Assembly: GCA_019310535.1 (NCBI GenBank)
Contig: JAFDED010000006.1
Span: forward strand, 1 to 64,000
Reading direction: 5' to 3'
Length of the DNA: 64,000 nucleotides
From: Deltaproteobacteria bacterium
GTDB lineage: Bacteria; Desulfobacterota; JAFDED01
The notes beneath the pieces were generated by a model. That model searched no databases. It was not told where the DNA came from and saw only the letters and a program-made list of their open reading frames with translations. The position numbers were made by a program, and so were the translations under genes. Positions 44,890 to 53,558 of this stretch are shown in pieces; positions within the stretch are counted from its first letter, which is position 1, and every line of letters begins with the position of its first letter.

Positions 44890-46200
44890 TTATGGAACCA
44901 CGAAATCTTCCGGGCGGAATTCAGGCCTGTTCTCATAGCGGGATGCAAGATGACGGCGAAAACGAGCGTAATCTTCCATTGACGCTTGCAGCCCGTGTGC
45001 ATTCATCACGCGCACGGCTTCGTCCAGCGCCGGCGGGCAACCCTGGATGGGGACGGCCTCCGCCAGGGAAGTATTGTCGCGGTGAGCCCGGACCATGCAG
45101 TCGCCGAATAAAAATGCCCTCCCGTATGCAGGGTCGGCTGACATGGCTTTGCCGGTAAGAAACTGATCGCCGCAAAAAGCCTTTCGCTGATAAGCACCAC
45201 CGACTATGCTCAAAAGTCCTCCGAAAACAAGGGAACATCCCGTACACAGTGTCCCGTCATAATTGGGAAACCGAATCCCTCGTATTCCCAGCCGGTCCCA
45301 TCCCGCCGGGCCGCTGTTGTCCTCGCGCCAGTGCCAGTCCCAGTTCAAAGGCCGGCGGTGCTCATCCACCGACAGGCCCAGCACTGAGGGCCCCCATGTG
45401 GAGTCCGCGCGGTCGGTAAGCTCCGCATACGCCCGCAGATGTTCCACTCGGCGGGGCTCAAATCCCAGCAACCTCGCACCCACCCAGTCAGCAGACAGAA
45501 CATCGCGGGAGGCGATAACAAGATCGGTCCTCCAGGCCTTTCCCGTGATCTGGGGCCCGCGCTCCAGGGCATAAATCCCGTCGATGAGGCAGAACGCAGG
45601 GTTGAGCTTCAGGGCTAATCGCGCGATAAGGCCCTCCAGTGACGCACCCGGCTCATGGAACCGCGACTTGGAGACGCGTTGGAGGCATCCTTTGAGGTTC
45701 TTCAGCCCCAGTGATACCATCGTCTGCCCGTGGGTTTTCAAGACCGGCACCGTCCATAGCACGTCGGCCTCCAGTGCCGCCGCCGCCACCCTCACCCGGT
45801 GCCCGTTAAGAATAATGCTTTCAAAAGGTCCTTCATTAAAGTCTATCAGATCCACGCCATAGCGTTTTTTAAACTCGTTGTATCCCAGGCGGCCGAAGAT
45901 TTCCGCTGTATCAAGACCGATGCCTGTTGCGCGCCCCGTTACAGAGCCTTCTCCTATGGTGATGCGGCTATGGCCGGCTTCCGCCAGGCAGCGGATCAGC
46001 GGCTCCATCACCCGGGCCGTGGTGATGACTCCAAACAGAGGATAGGGAAAACTGTCGTCAATCCCCATCAGGTTGGGCTTGACCAGAACTCTCGAGGTAG
46101 CTTGCGCGCCATCAAGGCCGCCGGCCGACTCCACCGCCCTTTCCACCGAGCGAGCGCTTCCATCGTACCCCACCAGTGCAACCACTGAATTACGATTCAT
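44890..46200 (-). CDS. DUF362 domain-containing protein
   Basis: A 436-residue member of the DUF362 family, common in anaerobes and of unknown function. Family features are VLVKPNLMGIDDS near 39, the TVPVLKTHGQTMVSLGLKNLKGCL block near 150-170, and IDGIYALERGP near 210. It lacks the C-terminal ferredoxin domain that some relatives have. Cysteines are scattered (LCTGCSLVFGG, GDCMV). It starts just left of the panB promoter region and is transcribed away from it. Confidence 0.75.
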   Translation of the reverse strand: MNRNSVVALVGYDGSARSVERAVESAGGLDGAQATSRVLVKPNLMGIDDSFPYPLFGVITTARVMEPLIRCLAEAGHSRITIGEGSVTGRATGIGLDTAEIFGRLGYNEFKKRYGVDLIDFNEGPFESIILNGHRVRVAAAALEADVLWTVPVLKTHGQTMVSLGLKNLKGCLQRVSKSRFHEPGASLEGLIARLALKLNPAFCLIDGIYALERGPQITGKAWRTDLVIASRDVLSADWVGARLLGFEPRRVEHLRAYAELTDRADSTWGPSVLGLSVDEHRRPLNWDWHWREDNSGPAGWDRLGIRGIRFPNYDGTLCTGCSLVFGGLLSIVGGAYQRKAFCGDQFLTGKAMSADPAYGRAFLFGDCMVRAHRDNTSLAEAVPIQGCPPALDEAVRVMNAHGLQASMEDYARFRRHLASRYENRPEFRPEDFVVP

Positions 46201-46521
46201 GATTCTCCTTCCTAACCCGGCGGATCGGGACCTCCGTCTCCCCCTGTGAACGCGGATTATACTTCATTGACATTATTCAAGAATTTCAGCCGCTTGTCGT
46301 GTCCCCGGAAAGTGAGTAGTATCATACTCAAAAGAATCGATTTCTTTCAAGAACTTATTGACACAGATTCCCTTGCATTTAAACAGGCAAAAACGATATA
46401 CAAATACTTAAAGTCAGGTTGTGCGTTTTCGGAAGATAGAATCATATCACACAATTCCAGCCGCGCTATTGCCGCCTTTCGCGCAGTGGTAAGGAGGCGT
46501 TCACGCAGCGGGGAGGGTATC
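46201..46521. other. 321-bp divergent intergenic region
   Basis: Between the leftward DUF362 gene and rightward panB. An open frame continuous with panB extends to 46246 but has no ribosome site, while GGGAGG stands five bases before the ATG at 46522. No promoter close to consensus is visible. Confidence 0.4.
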
Positions 46522-47313
46522 ATGAATGCAAAGCGTGTTACTGTCACAGACATTACCGGGATGAAACAAGAGGGGCGAAAAATTTCCATGCTGACCGCCT
46601 ACGATTACCCCACGGCCCGGATAGTGGATGAGGAGGGGATAGACATAATCCTGGTGGGGGATTCGCTCTCCATGGTGATCCAAGGCAACGAGAACAGCCT
46701 CCCCGTCACTATGGACGAGATGGTGTATCACACCCGCCTCGTAGCGCGGGGAGCACGGCGCGCCATGGTGGTCGGGGACATGCCCTTCATGTCGTACCAG
46801 GCCTCCGTGGACAAGGCCATACTCAACGCCGGAAGGTTCCTCAAAGAAGGCGGGGCGCAAGTTGTCAAGCTGGAGGGAGGGGCCGGGGTGGCGAAAACCA
46901 TCGAAGCGCTCACCGGGGCCGAGATACCCGTCATGGCGCACATCGGGCTGACGCCACAGGCCATCCACCGGATGGGCGGCTTCAAAATCCAGCGGGACGA
47001 TGAGCGCCTCATCAGCGATGCCCGGGCGGTTGAGGAGGCCGGCGCCTTTTCGGTTATCCTGGAGGGTATACCCGGTTCCATTGCAGCAAAGATCACAAGC
47101 ACGCTCCGTATCCCGACCATCGGCATAGGCGCCGGAGTCCACTGCGACGGCCAGGTGCTGGTTTTACACGACATAATCGGCCTTTTCGAGCGGTTCACCC
47201 CCAAGTTCGTTAAGCGCTACGCGGAGCTGGGCAAGGAGGTCGCCCGGGCGGTGGCGAGCTTCCGCCAGGACGTGCTGGAAGGGAAGTTTCCAGGACCTGA
47301 GCACACATTTTAA
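46522..47313 (+). CDS. panB: 3-methyl-2-oxobutanoate hydroxymethyltransferase
   Basis: First step of pantothenate synthesis: transfers a hydroxymethyl group from methylene-tetrahydrofolate to 2-oxoisovalerate. The 263-residue protein shows [20 protein letters not shown] near 18-37, the metal ligand in [18 protein letters not shown] near 110, AHIGLTPQ near 134, and [16 protein letters not shown] near 200. Length fits the family. It is followed by repeat copy 3 and the DUF2520 gene. panC and panD are not in the window. Confidence 0.95.
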   Translation: MNAKRVTVTDITGMKQEGRKISMLTAYDYPTARIVDEEGIDIILVGDSLSMVIQGNENSLPVTMDEMVYHTRLVARGARRAMVVGDMPFMSYQASVDKAILNAGRFLKEGGAQVVKLEGGAGVAKTIEALTGAEIPVMAHIGLTPQAIHRMGGFKIQRDDERLISDARAVEEAGAFSVILEGIPGSIAAKITSTLRIPTIGIGAGVHCDGQVLVLHDIIGLFERFTPKFVKRYAELGKEVARAVASFRQDVLEGKFPGPEHTF

Positions 47314-47331
47314 ATGGGGATTATCCCTATC

Positions 47332-47502
47332 AGGTCAGCAAATAAAACTTTAAATTTTATTAAATTCTTATTGCTTAACCATTGGACCGAAAGCTGTGAT
47401 TCAATACCGGCCAAACCTTAACGGCATTCAGGTTCCATGATGGGCGGCAATTTGACTGTAATATCGTTGATCAATCTGTTGCTGATCAAAGTGGATAATT
47501 CT
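47332..47502 (+). repeat. dispersed intergenic repeat, copy 3
   Basis: Matches copy 2 (26300-26537) from GGTCAGCAAATAAAACTTTA to AAAGTGGATAATTCT, but lacks the central GGACA/TGTCC hairpin segment. It keeps the perfect inverted repeat TTGATCA-N9-TGATCAA at 47467-47489. It lies between panB and the DUF2520 gene and ends 48 bases before the latter. Confidence 0.85.
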
Positions 47503-47550
47503 GAAAGTTTTTGAAAAAAAGCTGCTAAACAACATCGAAATAGAGCTGAA

Positions 47551-48441
47551 ATGAATGAACCCTGTTATAAAACCTTCACCATCGGGATCGTGGGCACCGG
47601 GCGCGTGGGCTCCTCAGTGGGAATTCTGCTGAGCCGCAAGGGCTACAGAGTCATTTTCTATGACCACACATTCGGGAAAGCCCGCAAGGCGGCCCGTCGC
47701 GCCCGCGGAGCAGGGGCGGTGGAAAATTTGCGGGAGGCAGCGCGGGAGGCTGACACGGTTTTTCTGACCACTCAGGACGACCGTATCGCAGAGGCCGATG
47801 CGGAAATAGCCGGCTGCGGAGCATTGCGCCCGGGCACCGTGGTGGCACACAGCAGCGGTGTGCACGCCTCCTCCCTCCTGTCAGCCTGCAGGGGGCGGGG
47901 ATGCTCTGTGGGCTCCATGCATCCGCTGCAGACCGTGGCAAATACGTCTTCAGGAATTCGGAATCTTCCGGGATCGTATTTTTGTGTGGAGGGCGATCCA
48001 CAGGCCGTGGAGATTCTCTCCCTGTTGGCGGCGGACCTGGAAGGACACCTGCTTACCATCCCCACGGCCTCCAAGCCGCTCTATCACGCGGCGGCGGTGA
48101 TGGCGTGCAATTACTTCGTCGGTCTGGTAGGGGCGGCCCTGGACGCAGCGGAACGGATACCGGTGGCAAGGGACGAAGCGCTTCGGGCCCTTCTGCCCCT
48201 CATCCAGGGCACGGTGAAGAACCTGGCGGCGCAGGGCATGCCCCATGCCCTCACGGGGCCAGTCGCCCGGGGGGACGTGCGCACCGTGAGTCAGCACATG
48301 GACATAATCGGCTGCCTCTGCCCCGAGGTGCTGGAACTCTACAAGCTCATGGGGAGCCACACCCTCAAGGTGGCCCGTGACCGCGGCCTGGACCAGGGCC
48401 GCGCCCGGGAGCTGGAGCGGCTTTTCCACAACCCGAAATAA
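47551..48441 (+). CDS. Rossmann-fold DUF2520 dehydrogenase, possible ketopantoate reductase
   Basis: A 296-residue protein. Residues 8-35 (FTIGIVGTGRVGSSVGILL) form a dinucleotide-binding GxGxxG fold, VFLTTQDDRI is near 70, and SSGVHASSLLSACRG near 105 is typical of the Rossmann-like plus DUF2520 families. From about 165 the DUF2520 helical domain follows (ASKPLYHAAAVMACNY). Members often sit beside panB, and some act as ketopantoate reductases of the PanG type, as I recall. The gene lies just after panB, split from it by repeat copy 3. The panE/ilvC role is therefore an inference. Confidence 0.75.
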   Translation: MNEPCYKTFTIGIVGTGRVGSSVGILLSRKGYRVIFYDHTFGKARKAARRARGAGAVENLREAAREADTVFLTTQDDRIAEADAEIAGCGALRPGTVVAHSSGVHASSLLSACRGRGCSVGSMHPLQTVANTSSGIRNLPGSYFCVEGDPQAVEILSLLAADLEGHLLTIPTASKPLYHAAAVMACNYFVGLVGAALDAAERIPVARDEALRALLPLIQGTVKNLAAQGMPHALTGPVARGDVRTVSQHMDIIGCLCPEVLELYKLMGSHTLKVARDRGLDQGRARELERLFHNPK

Positions 48442-48483
48442 TACCGCTCCCCTTGAAACAAGCCGCAAGTGTGTGAAGGTACT

Positions 48484-49326
48484 TTACCCTTTGTACGTCT
48501 GCACCCGGCCCCAGAGGCTTTTCGTCCCCCAGATGCCCGAGCGGAGGCATTCCAACTGCACGATCTGGCTGTGATCCACGAAGAGATTTACCTCCGGGCC
48601 GTAGTTTTTGATGTACCAGGCGAAAACCTCCGGCTCGGCCGCCTCGAACATCACCTTCTCCAGTCCCAGCGAATTGATGATCTCTGCGACCACGTCGGTG
48701 CGCCAGACCCGGACATTTTCCGTAATCCCCTCTGACTCTATCATGATCATGTACGCACCGGCCTCCAGAAAGCGCCGTGCCTGCATGATGATCCATTTGG
48801 GGTCGCGCGTTCCATCGGCCTCCAGCTCTTCGGCGGTGGTTGCCCCGCCGGCCCCGAACTGGATCCCCACCTCGGGCTTGGCTTTCATGCCGGCCTTTTG
48901 GACCTTTTCCACCAGCCGCAGCCAGTCGTCGGTGGGAATGGTGATAAACCCGCAGGAAAGTTCGATGATATCGAACCCCAGCTCCTTGCACTCCTGAACG
49001 TAGCGGTCAACCGCATCCGTGCCCTGCGTCAGCACGTACTCGATAAAGCCGCCGGTGGAAACCAGGGCGTTATGGGAGTGGCAGAGGTCGATGAGCTCCC
49101 TTACGGCATGAGGCGGCATGAGGGTGAAAGAACCGGCGGCGAACTTGAGCGAGTCCACGTATGCCCCCATGGTCTCCAGAACGTCCTGCAAATAACGCTT
49201 TCCCATGGGCGTGTAGTAAGGGCCGCGGATTTCGGTCACACCGCGACTGCGAGGTTTCGGAGGTCGCTGGTTGACTTTCAAAAAGGAAAATCCCCGGTCG
49301 GGGGTATCGGTTTGAGTGGTATCCAT
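48484..49326 (-). CDS. phosphosulfolactate synthase family protein, HSA32-like subgroup
   Basis: A 280-residue TIM-barrel protein of the ComA family. ComA joins phosphoenolpyruvate and sulfite to phosphosulfolactate. The blocks TEIRGPYYTPMGKRYLQDV, VDSLKFAAGSFTLMPP, VSTGGFIEYVL, GFDIIELSCGFI and YGPEVNLFVDHSQIVQLECL follow, as I recall them, the plant heat-stress HSA32 type more than methanogen ComA. AAGGAG lies eight bases before the ATG at 49326. It follows the MmgE/PrpD gene by 30 bases, so the two form an operon. The activity of HSA32-like members is not established. Confidence 0.8.
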   Translation of the reverse strand: MDTTQTDTPDRGFSFLKVNQRPPKPRSRGVTEIRGPYYTPMGKRYLQDVLETMGAYVDSLKFAAGSFTLMPPHAVRELIDLCHSHNALVSTGGFIEYVLTQGTDAVDRYVQECKELGFDIIELSCGFITIPTDDWLRLVEKVQKAGMKAKPEVGIQFGAGGATTAEELEADGTRDPKWIIMQARRFLEAGAYMIMIESEGITENVRVWRTDVVAEIINSLGLEKVMFEAAEPEVFAWYIKNYGPEVNLFVDHSQIVQLECLRSGIWGTKSLWGRVQTYKG

Positions 49327-49356
49327 TGTTAAATCTCCTTGTTCGTTGTGCACTAA

Positions 49357-50730
49357 TCATGCAGCCGGAGTCTGGATTTTCGCAAGCAGGCTCGTCAAAT
49401 CGGCCACACGAATGGCCTCCAGGTGTGCGGCTGCATCCACAATGTCGCGAAGTACGGATACATCAGCATAAGGCCCCGACAACCGCCTGAACTTCTCAAC
49501 CACGGTTTCCCACTCCATGGGGCGGGTGTGAAACCCTTTGTAATCCCGCATTTCCTTCACCAGCAGGCGGCCATCGCGGAGCTCCACCGTGATACGGCAC
49601 GCCATCTCGTCCGGGAATCGCCGGCTGTATTCTTCCAGCGGCTGTGCGGAAACTTTCCGGAGCAGGGTCTGTACATCCTGACGGAGGATGCGCTCGGGAA
49701 GGTACTGTTCGGGCATGACCTGCTCATCCAGCATGGCGACGGCGGTCATGTAGGGCAGGCTGTGGTCGGCCTCTTCCTTTGTCCTGATAATGGTCTTGTC
49801 CCCTTCTTCGCCTCCGCCGATGATGTGGAATGCCACGTCGAAAATCTCTATGTTAATCCGCTCCACCGCCTCGGCCGTAAAGCCGTGCTCCCATTTCATC
49901 TCCAGGATGCCTTCGATGGCCGATTGGGAGTGAAACTCGGCATTGTACTTCTTTATCCCCGTGAGCCTGACCCGCTCCAGGTCCTCTCTGGACCAGTCGA
50001 TCTCGAACCGTCCGGCGATGGAGTCCATAAAGCCCTTGTTTCCCTCGAAGACCTCCTGGGGGCCGGTAACGCCGCGCATGGCCAGGAAGGCCGCGTGGGT
50101 GCCGCAAAAGGCGGTATTGGGGTAGGCAAGCCCCTTCCAGTGGGACAGTGCCCCGGTGCGGGTGACCCGCAGCGCGTTGAATGCTGTCCCGCTGATGGCG
50201 ACGGCGTTGGCGGTCCCGGCCTGATCCAGCCCCAGCGCCCTGGATACCCCCGCGGCCACGGCGTAGGAGCCCTGGGTGGTGTGGTCAAATCCCTTTGCCC
50301 GCACCGGGGCCACATCGCTCAGGCGGCACTGGACCTGATAGGCTACTGCGAGGGCGGTCAGGAATTCCCGGCCGCTCAGGTCAGCATACTCGGAGGCGGC
50401 GAGAACCGCCCCCAGGTTATCACTGGGGTGGCAGCTTTCACCCCTGGCAAGATAGGTGTCGTTAAAGTCCAGGTAGCGCACAAGAGCGCCGTTGTAAAAC
50501 GCCGCCCGGTCCGGGGCGCTCCGCCCGCCGCCGATAAGGGTGCAGTGCCCGGCGCCGTCGAAATCTTCGATATGAGTGCGGATACAGCGGATGGGCTCGC
50601 CGCCGAGAGCACCTATGGCGCACCCCAGGGAATCCAGCACCCGGGTCTTGAGCTCCCGGCTTGCAGCATCAGAAAGATCATCATAGGACGACCGCACCAC
50701 AAACGCAGCCAATTGGTCGGCATGTGTCAT
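49357..50730 (-). CDS. MmgE/PrpD family protein
   Basis: A 457-residue member of the 2-methylcitrate dehydratase / cis-aconitate decarboxylase family. It has the typical N-terminal helical part (LDSLGCAIGAL, NGALVRYLDFNDTYL, ESCHPSDNLGAVLA) and the KKYNAEFHSQSAIEGIL block near 265-282. GGAGG precedes the ATG. It is the first gene of an operon with the HSA32-like gene. Despite citrate synthase a few genes away, no prpB is present, so a methylcitrate cycle cannot be claimed. The substrate may be another hydroxy di- or tricarboxylate. Confidence 0.85.
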   Translation of the reverse strand: MTHADQLAAFVVRSSYDDLSDAASRELKTRVLDSLGCAIGALGGEPIRCIRTHIEDFDGAGHCTLIGGGRSAPDRAAFYNGALVRYLDFNDTYLARGESCHPSDNLGAVLAASEYADLSGREFLTALAVAYQVQCRLSDVAPVRAKGFDHTTQGSYAVAAGVSRALGLDQAGTANAVAISGTAFNALRVTRTGALSHWKGLAYPNTAFCGTHAAFLAMRGVTGPQEVFEGNKGFMDSIAGRFEIDWSREDLERVRLTGIKKYNAEFHSQSAIEGILEMKWEHGFTAEAVERINIEIFDVAFHIIGGGEEGDKTIIRTKEEADHSLPYMTAVAMLDEQVMPEQYLPERILRQDVQTLLRKVSAQPLEEYSRRFPDEMACRITVELRDGRLLVKEMRDYKGFHTRPMEWETVVEKFRRLSGPYADVSVLRDIVDAAAHLEAIRVADLTSLLAKIQTPAA

Positions 50731-50778
50731 GTTTGCCTCCAGGTGTTTATAGAGGTTTTATTTCACGGCTTATTTAAT

Positions 50779-51291
50779 TCACCTTTTCTTCTTCAAACTA
50801 GCTCGACTTCTGAGGTATTCAATTGCATCTTTCTTTGTCGGGTTAACCCACACCACATTCTTGAGAGCGCTAATTTTCCTAGATATTCTGTGGTACAATT
50901 TTCGGGCCTGTTCATCCAATGAAATTATTACACAATCGGTCGCCATGGCAGCTTCAATGAGATGGAGATCTTTTAATACTGCATTATGAACTTTCTCATT
51001 AGCAGTTGTTTTAAATATCTCAGATCGCAGGACTATATTATTAAGTTGGTCTTGGTCCAGGTACTTGATTTTCCTTCGCGCTGTCATAGAAGATCGCCAT
51101 TTTGATGCGAATCTCGATTGGTGATTCTTCCATTCTTGTGAAATATCTTTTGTTATTACAAGATGATGACAAACTCTTAAAACCTCACTGAGAAAATCAC
51201 GACATGATTTAGAAATTGGATGTTCGGTTTCACCAACTGCCCGAGCTACCGAAGCATCGATAACAAATCTTTTTGATTCTTTGCTTGCCAT
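50779..51291 (-). CDS. PIN-domain-like nuclease partner of an AAA ATPase
   Basis: A 170-residue AT-rich gene product. It starts MASKESKRFVIDASVARA, with Asp12 as the first acidic site of a PIN fold, and has NAVLKDLHLIEAAMATDCVI near 103-122 and SLDEQARKLY near 124-133, which would supply Glu113, Asp119 and Asp126. The C terminus is basic. Its ATG overlaps the TAA of the ATPase gene (TAATG), so translation is coupled. I call it a candidate ribonuclease effector. It could also be a plain toxin relative. Confidence 0.65.
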   Translation of the reverse strand: MASKESKRFVIDASVARAVGETEHPISKSCRDFLSEVLRVCHHLVITKDISQEWKNHQSRFASKWRSSMTARRKIKYLDQDQLNNIVLRSEIFKTTANEKVHNAVLKDLHLIEAAMATDCVIISLDEQARKLYHRISRKISALKNVVWVNPTKKDAIEYLRSRASLKKKR

Positions 51292-52643
51292 TATCTCTTT
51301 CTCCCGCTTTCAACAGCATCGAGATATTTGCTTTCAGCTTGCAATTCAACAATATCAAAATCTTCCGGCCAATCACCAAACGCTCCTTTACCATCTAAAT
51401 CGCCACTGCTAACCTCTGTTATCCCGTCAATCGGGTCTCTGATAAACCAATGGAGTTTGACCAGATTTTGAGCAAGCGCTCCTTCAGCCACTTGAGTTTG
51501 AACTCCCCGTAAAAGGAGTGAACTATGAGTCTCAACGATTACCTTGACTCCACGCTTTGCAGCATTGGCCAAAAGCTCAGCCAGCGAATATTGAGCCCGC
51601 GGGTGCAAATGAATCTCGGGTTGCTCCAAGTAAACGATTTGACCCTTCTGGGCAATCTGCAGAGCAATGATAACAGGTAGTGCCTGAGATACACCAAACC
51701 CCACGTCTGCAATACTGACCAAGTCATATGCGCCGCCTCTAGAGGCCATTGGCAATCTCCCCACTCTTAGTTCTACTTGTGTATCATTAATTGGCTCTGC
51801 TACGACTTTCCATGTTAAACCAAGTTTTTCGAGATCTTTTCCTAAATTTTTCAACTTACCATCGTTTTTGCCAGCCTTCCAATTCGCAATAATACTAGCG
51901 ACATACTTTTCAAAAGTACCTGGAAAAGCAGAACCAACAGAAGTTGTATGGTAAGTCCTCTCTGGATTTCCTCTTAAAGCAGGGAGGTGAATCAATTTGC
52001 GTATGTGCGGTTCGACAATGGTACTAGGTGACATTGGAAAAGGGGTTAAAAATGTTTTTTTCTCACCCTTTCTCCTTAGATCGAGTCCTAAGAAACACCG
52101 TTCACGAATTATAGACCATTCTAGTTTAGTTTTTTCAGATTTGGAGATTAGTTCCGACAAGTCCTTAAGGTGCCGAGGAAGAATTCTTATAATTTCATCA
52201 TTTGTCATAGTCATGCGAAAATTATCCGTTTTTTCGCCAGTTGTATAAACCATTTGCTGAATTTCAAAACCTTTTTTATCCTTTTGAAAGTAAATAGTAA
52301 GAGTTTTATCGTGCTCAACTTCAATTCCAATGGAGAAAATATCTGGGCATGCACTTTGCGAAGTGCGAGACAGTAATTGTTCAACAGAGGTGAATTTCAC
52401 ATTGGGACCGTTAAGCAAAAGAGGTCCCGGGTCATAGCTAGCATCAAGTGTTTGCTTGAGCAGTAGAATAGGTTGGATGGCGCTGGATTTGCCGGAACTA
52501 TTGGCTCCCGCAAGGATGGTAAGGGGTCTAATTTCAATTCTTCGCTCCTGGCATATTGATTTATACCCGCAAACGATTATAGCTGTTATTCCACCGCCTT
52601 TAGGCTTTTTCATCGCCTTTTTCGAATCGGAATGTCTTTTCAT
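51291..52643 (-). CDS. AAA ATPase of the SMC/ABC-like (DUF3696-type) group, paired with PIN protein
   Basis: A 450-residue ATPase. Walker A is ILAGANSSGKSSAIQPI near 44-60, the ABC-like signature lies near GFGVSQALPV (about 314), Walker B is QIVYLEQPEIHLHPRAQ near 333-349, and the VIVETHSSLLL switch block is near 367. It belongs to the family used by OLD, PARIS and Septu-type phage defence systems. AGGAG lies seven bases before the ATG at 52643, so this start is preferred to 52658. The pair is AT-richer than its neighbours and sits between the MmgE/PrpD gene and sdhB, which suggests transfer. A cargo or target is not identifiable. Confidence 0.75.
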   Translation of the reverse strand: MKRHSDSKKAMKKPKGGGITAIIVCGYKSICQERRIEIRPLTILAGANSSGKSSAIQPILLLKQTLDASYDPGPLLLNGPNVKFTSVEQLLSRTSQSACPDIFSIGIEVEHDKTLTIYFQKDKKGFEIQQMVYTTGEKTDNFRMTMTNDEIIRILPRHLKDLSELISKSEKTKLEWSIIRERCFLGLDLRRKGEKKTFLTPFPMSPSTIVEPHIRKLIHLPALRGNPERTYHTTSVGSAFPGTFEKYVASIIANWKAGKNDGKLKNLGKDLEKLGLTWKVVAEPINDTQVELRVGRLPMASRGGAYDLVSIADVGFGVSQALPVIIALQIAQKGQIVYLEQPEIHLHPRAQYSLAELLANAAKRGVKVIVETHSSLLLRGVQTQVAEGALAQNLVKLHWFIRDPIDGITEVSSGDLDGKGAFGDWPEDFDIVELQAESKYLDAVESGRKR

Positions 52644-52747
52644 CAAAATTCTCCTCATATAATTTAGCAGAATATTAGAATATTTTATCCCTTGATAATA
52701 ATTAATAGGCTACTACTCATTCAAGTTTTTCAACAAATTATTCATAG

Positions 52748-53443
52748 TCATTTGTGGTTTCCCAACTCTCTCTTAATCCTGTTAATCGACCATGTTACCC
52801 GTATATCCTTTGGACAGACTCTGGTGCACTCGAAGTGGTTGACGCACGCCCATACGCCGTTGGGGCGGTCCAGGGCTTTGAGGCGGGCGGGGCGGTCTTC
52901 GTCGCGGGCATCGAAGATGTAGCGGAAAGCGCGGACGATGGCGGCCGGACCCACGAAATCGGGGTTTTCCCCCGTGACGGGGCATGCGGCCGTGCAGCAG
53001 GCGCACAGGATGCAGCGGATCACTTCGTCCAGCATTTTCCGGTCTTCGGGGTTTTGCACCCTCTCTTTCTCCGGCGGGGCGCCGGCGATGAGATAGGGCC
53101 TCATGGAGTGATAGACCTCGTAAAACTTGCTCAGGTCCACCAGCAGGTCCTTCTGCACCGGAAAGTTGGGGAGCGGCTCGATGACGAACTCGTTGGTGTC
53201 ATAGTGCTTCAGGAGCCGCTTGCAGGCCAGAGCGCACCGGCCGTTGATGCGCACGGCGTCGGAGCCGCATACCCCGTGGCCGCACGACCACCGGTAGGCC
53301 AGGGTCCCGTCCCGCGTCCACTTGATCTGGTTCAGGCAGTCGAGGATACGCATTTCAGGCTCCGCCTCCAGCTCGAAGGTCTGAAAGTATGGCTCTTTGT
53401 CCTTTTCCGGGTCGAACCGCTGAATCTTGAATACTGCTATCAT
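52748..53443 (-). CDS. sdhB: succinate dehydrogenase/fumarate reductase iron-sulfur subunit
   Basis: Carries electrons between the flavin subunit and quinone or another acceptor. The 231-residue protein has the 2Fe-2S region WSCGHGVCGSDAVRINGRCALAC near residues 50-70 and two cysteine clusters near the C terminus, CILCACCTAACPV and CVNHFECTRVCPKDI, for 4Fe-4S and 3Fe-4S centres. GGGGA lies eight bases before the ATG at 53443; upstream in-frame ATGs lack such a site. It follows sdhA in one operon. No membrane-anchor gene (sdhC/D) lies next to it or in the window. Confidence 0.92.
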   Translation of the reverse strand: MIAVFKIQRFDPEKDKEPYFQTFELEAEPEMRILDCLNQIKWTRDGTLAYRWSCGHGVCGSDAVRINGRCALACKRLLKHYDTNEFVIEPLPNFPVQKDLLVDLSKFYEVYHSMRPYLIAGAPPEKERVQNPEDRKMLDEVIRCILCACCTAACPVTGENPDFVGPAAIVRAFRYIFDARDEDRPARLKALDRPNGVWACVNHFECTRVCPKDIRVTWSINRIKRELGNHK

Positions 53444-53558
53444 CTCATGATTCCCCATTTGTTGCGGCATGGCCTTTCCGGCCATGATTCCTCACGGTCA
53501 AGACGCCCGTGCCCACGCTGCTCGTTCGGTTCAGGGGCGGCCCTGAGAATTGCAACGC

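Noticed and set aside
49423-50922. 499-codon open frame antisense to the MmgE/PrpD gene
   Set aside because: A by-product of high GC in the third codon position of the real gene; the minus-strand protein has clear family motifs and this one has none.
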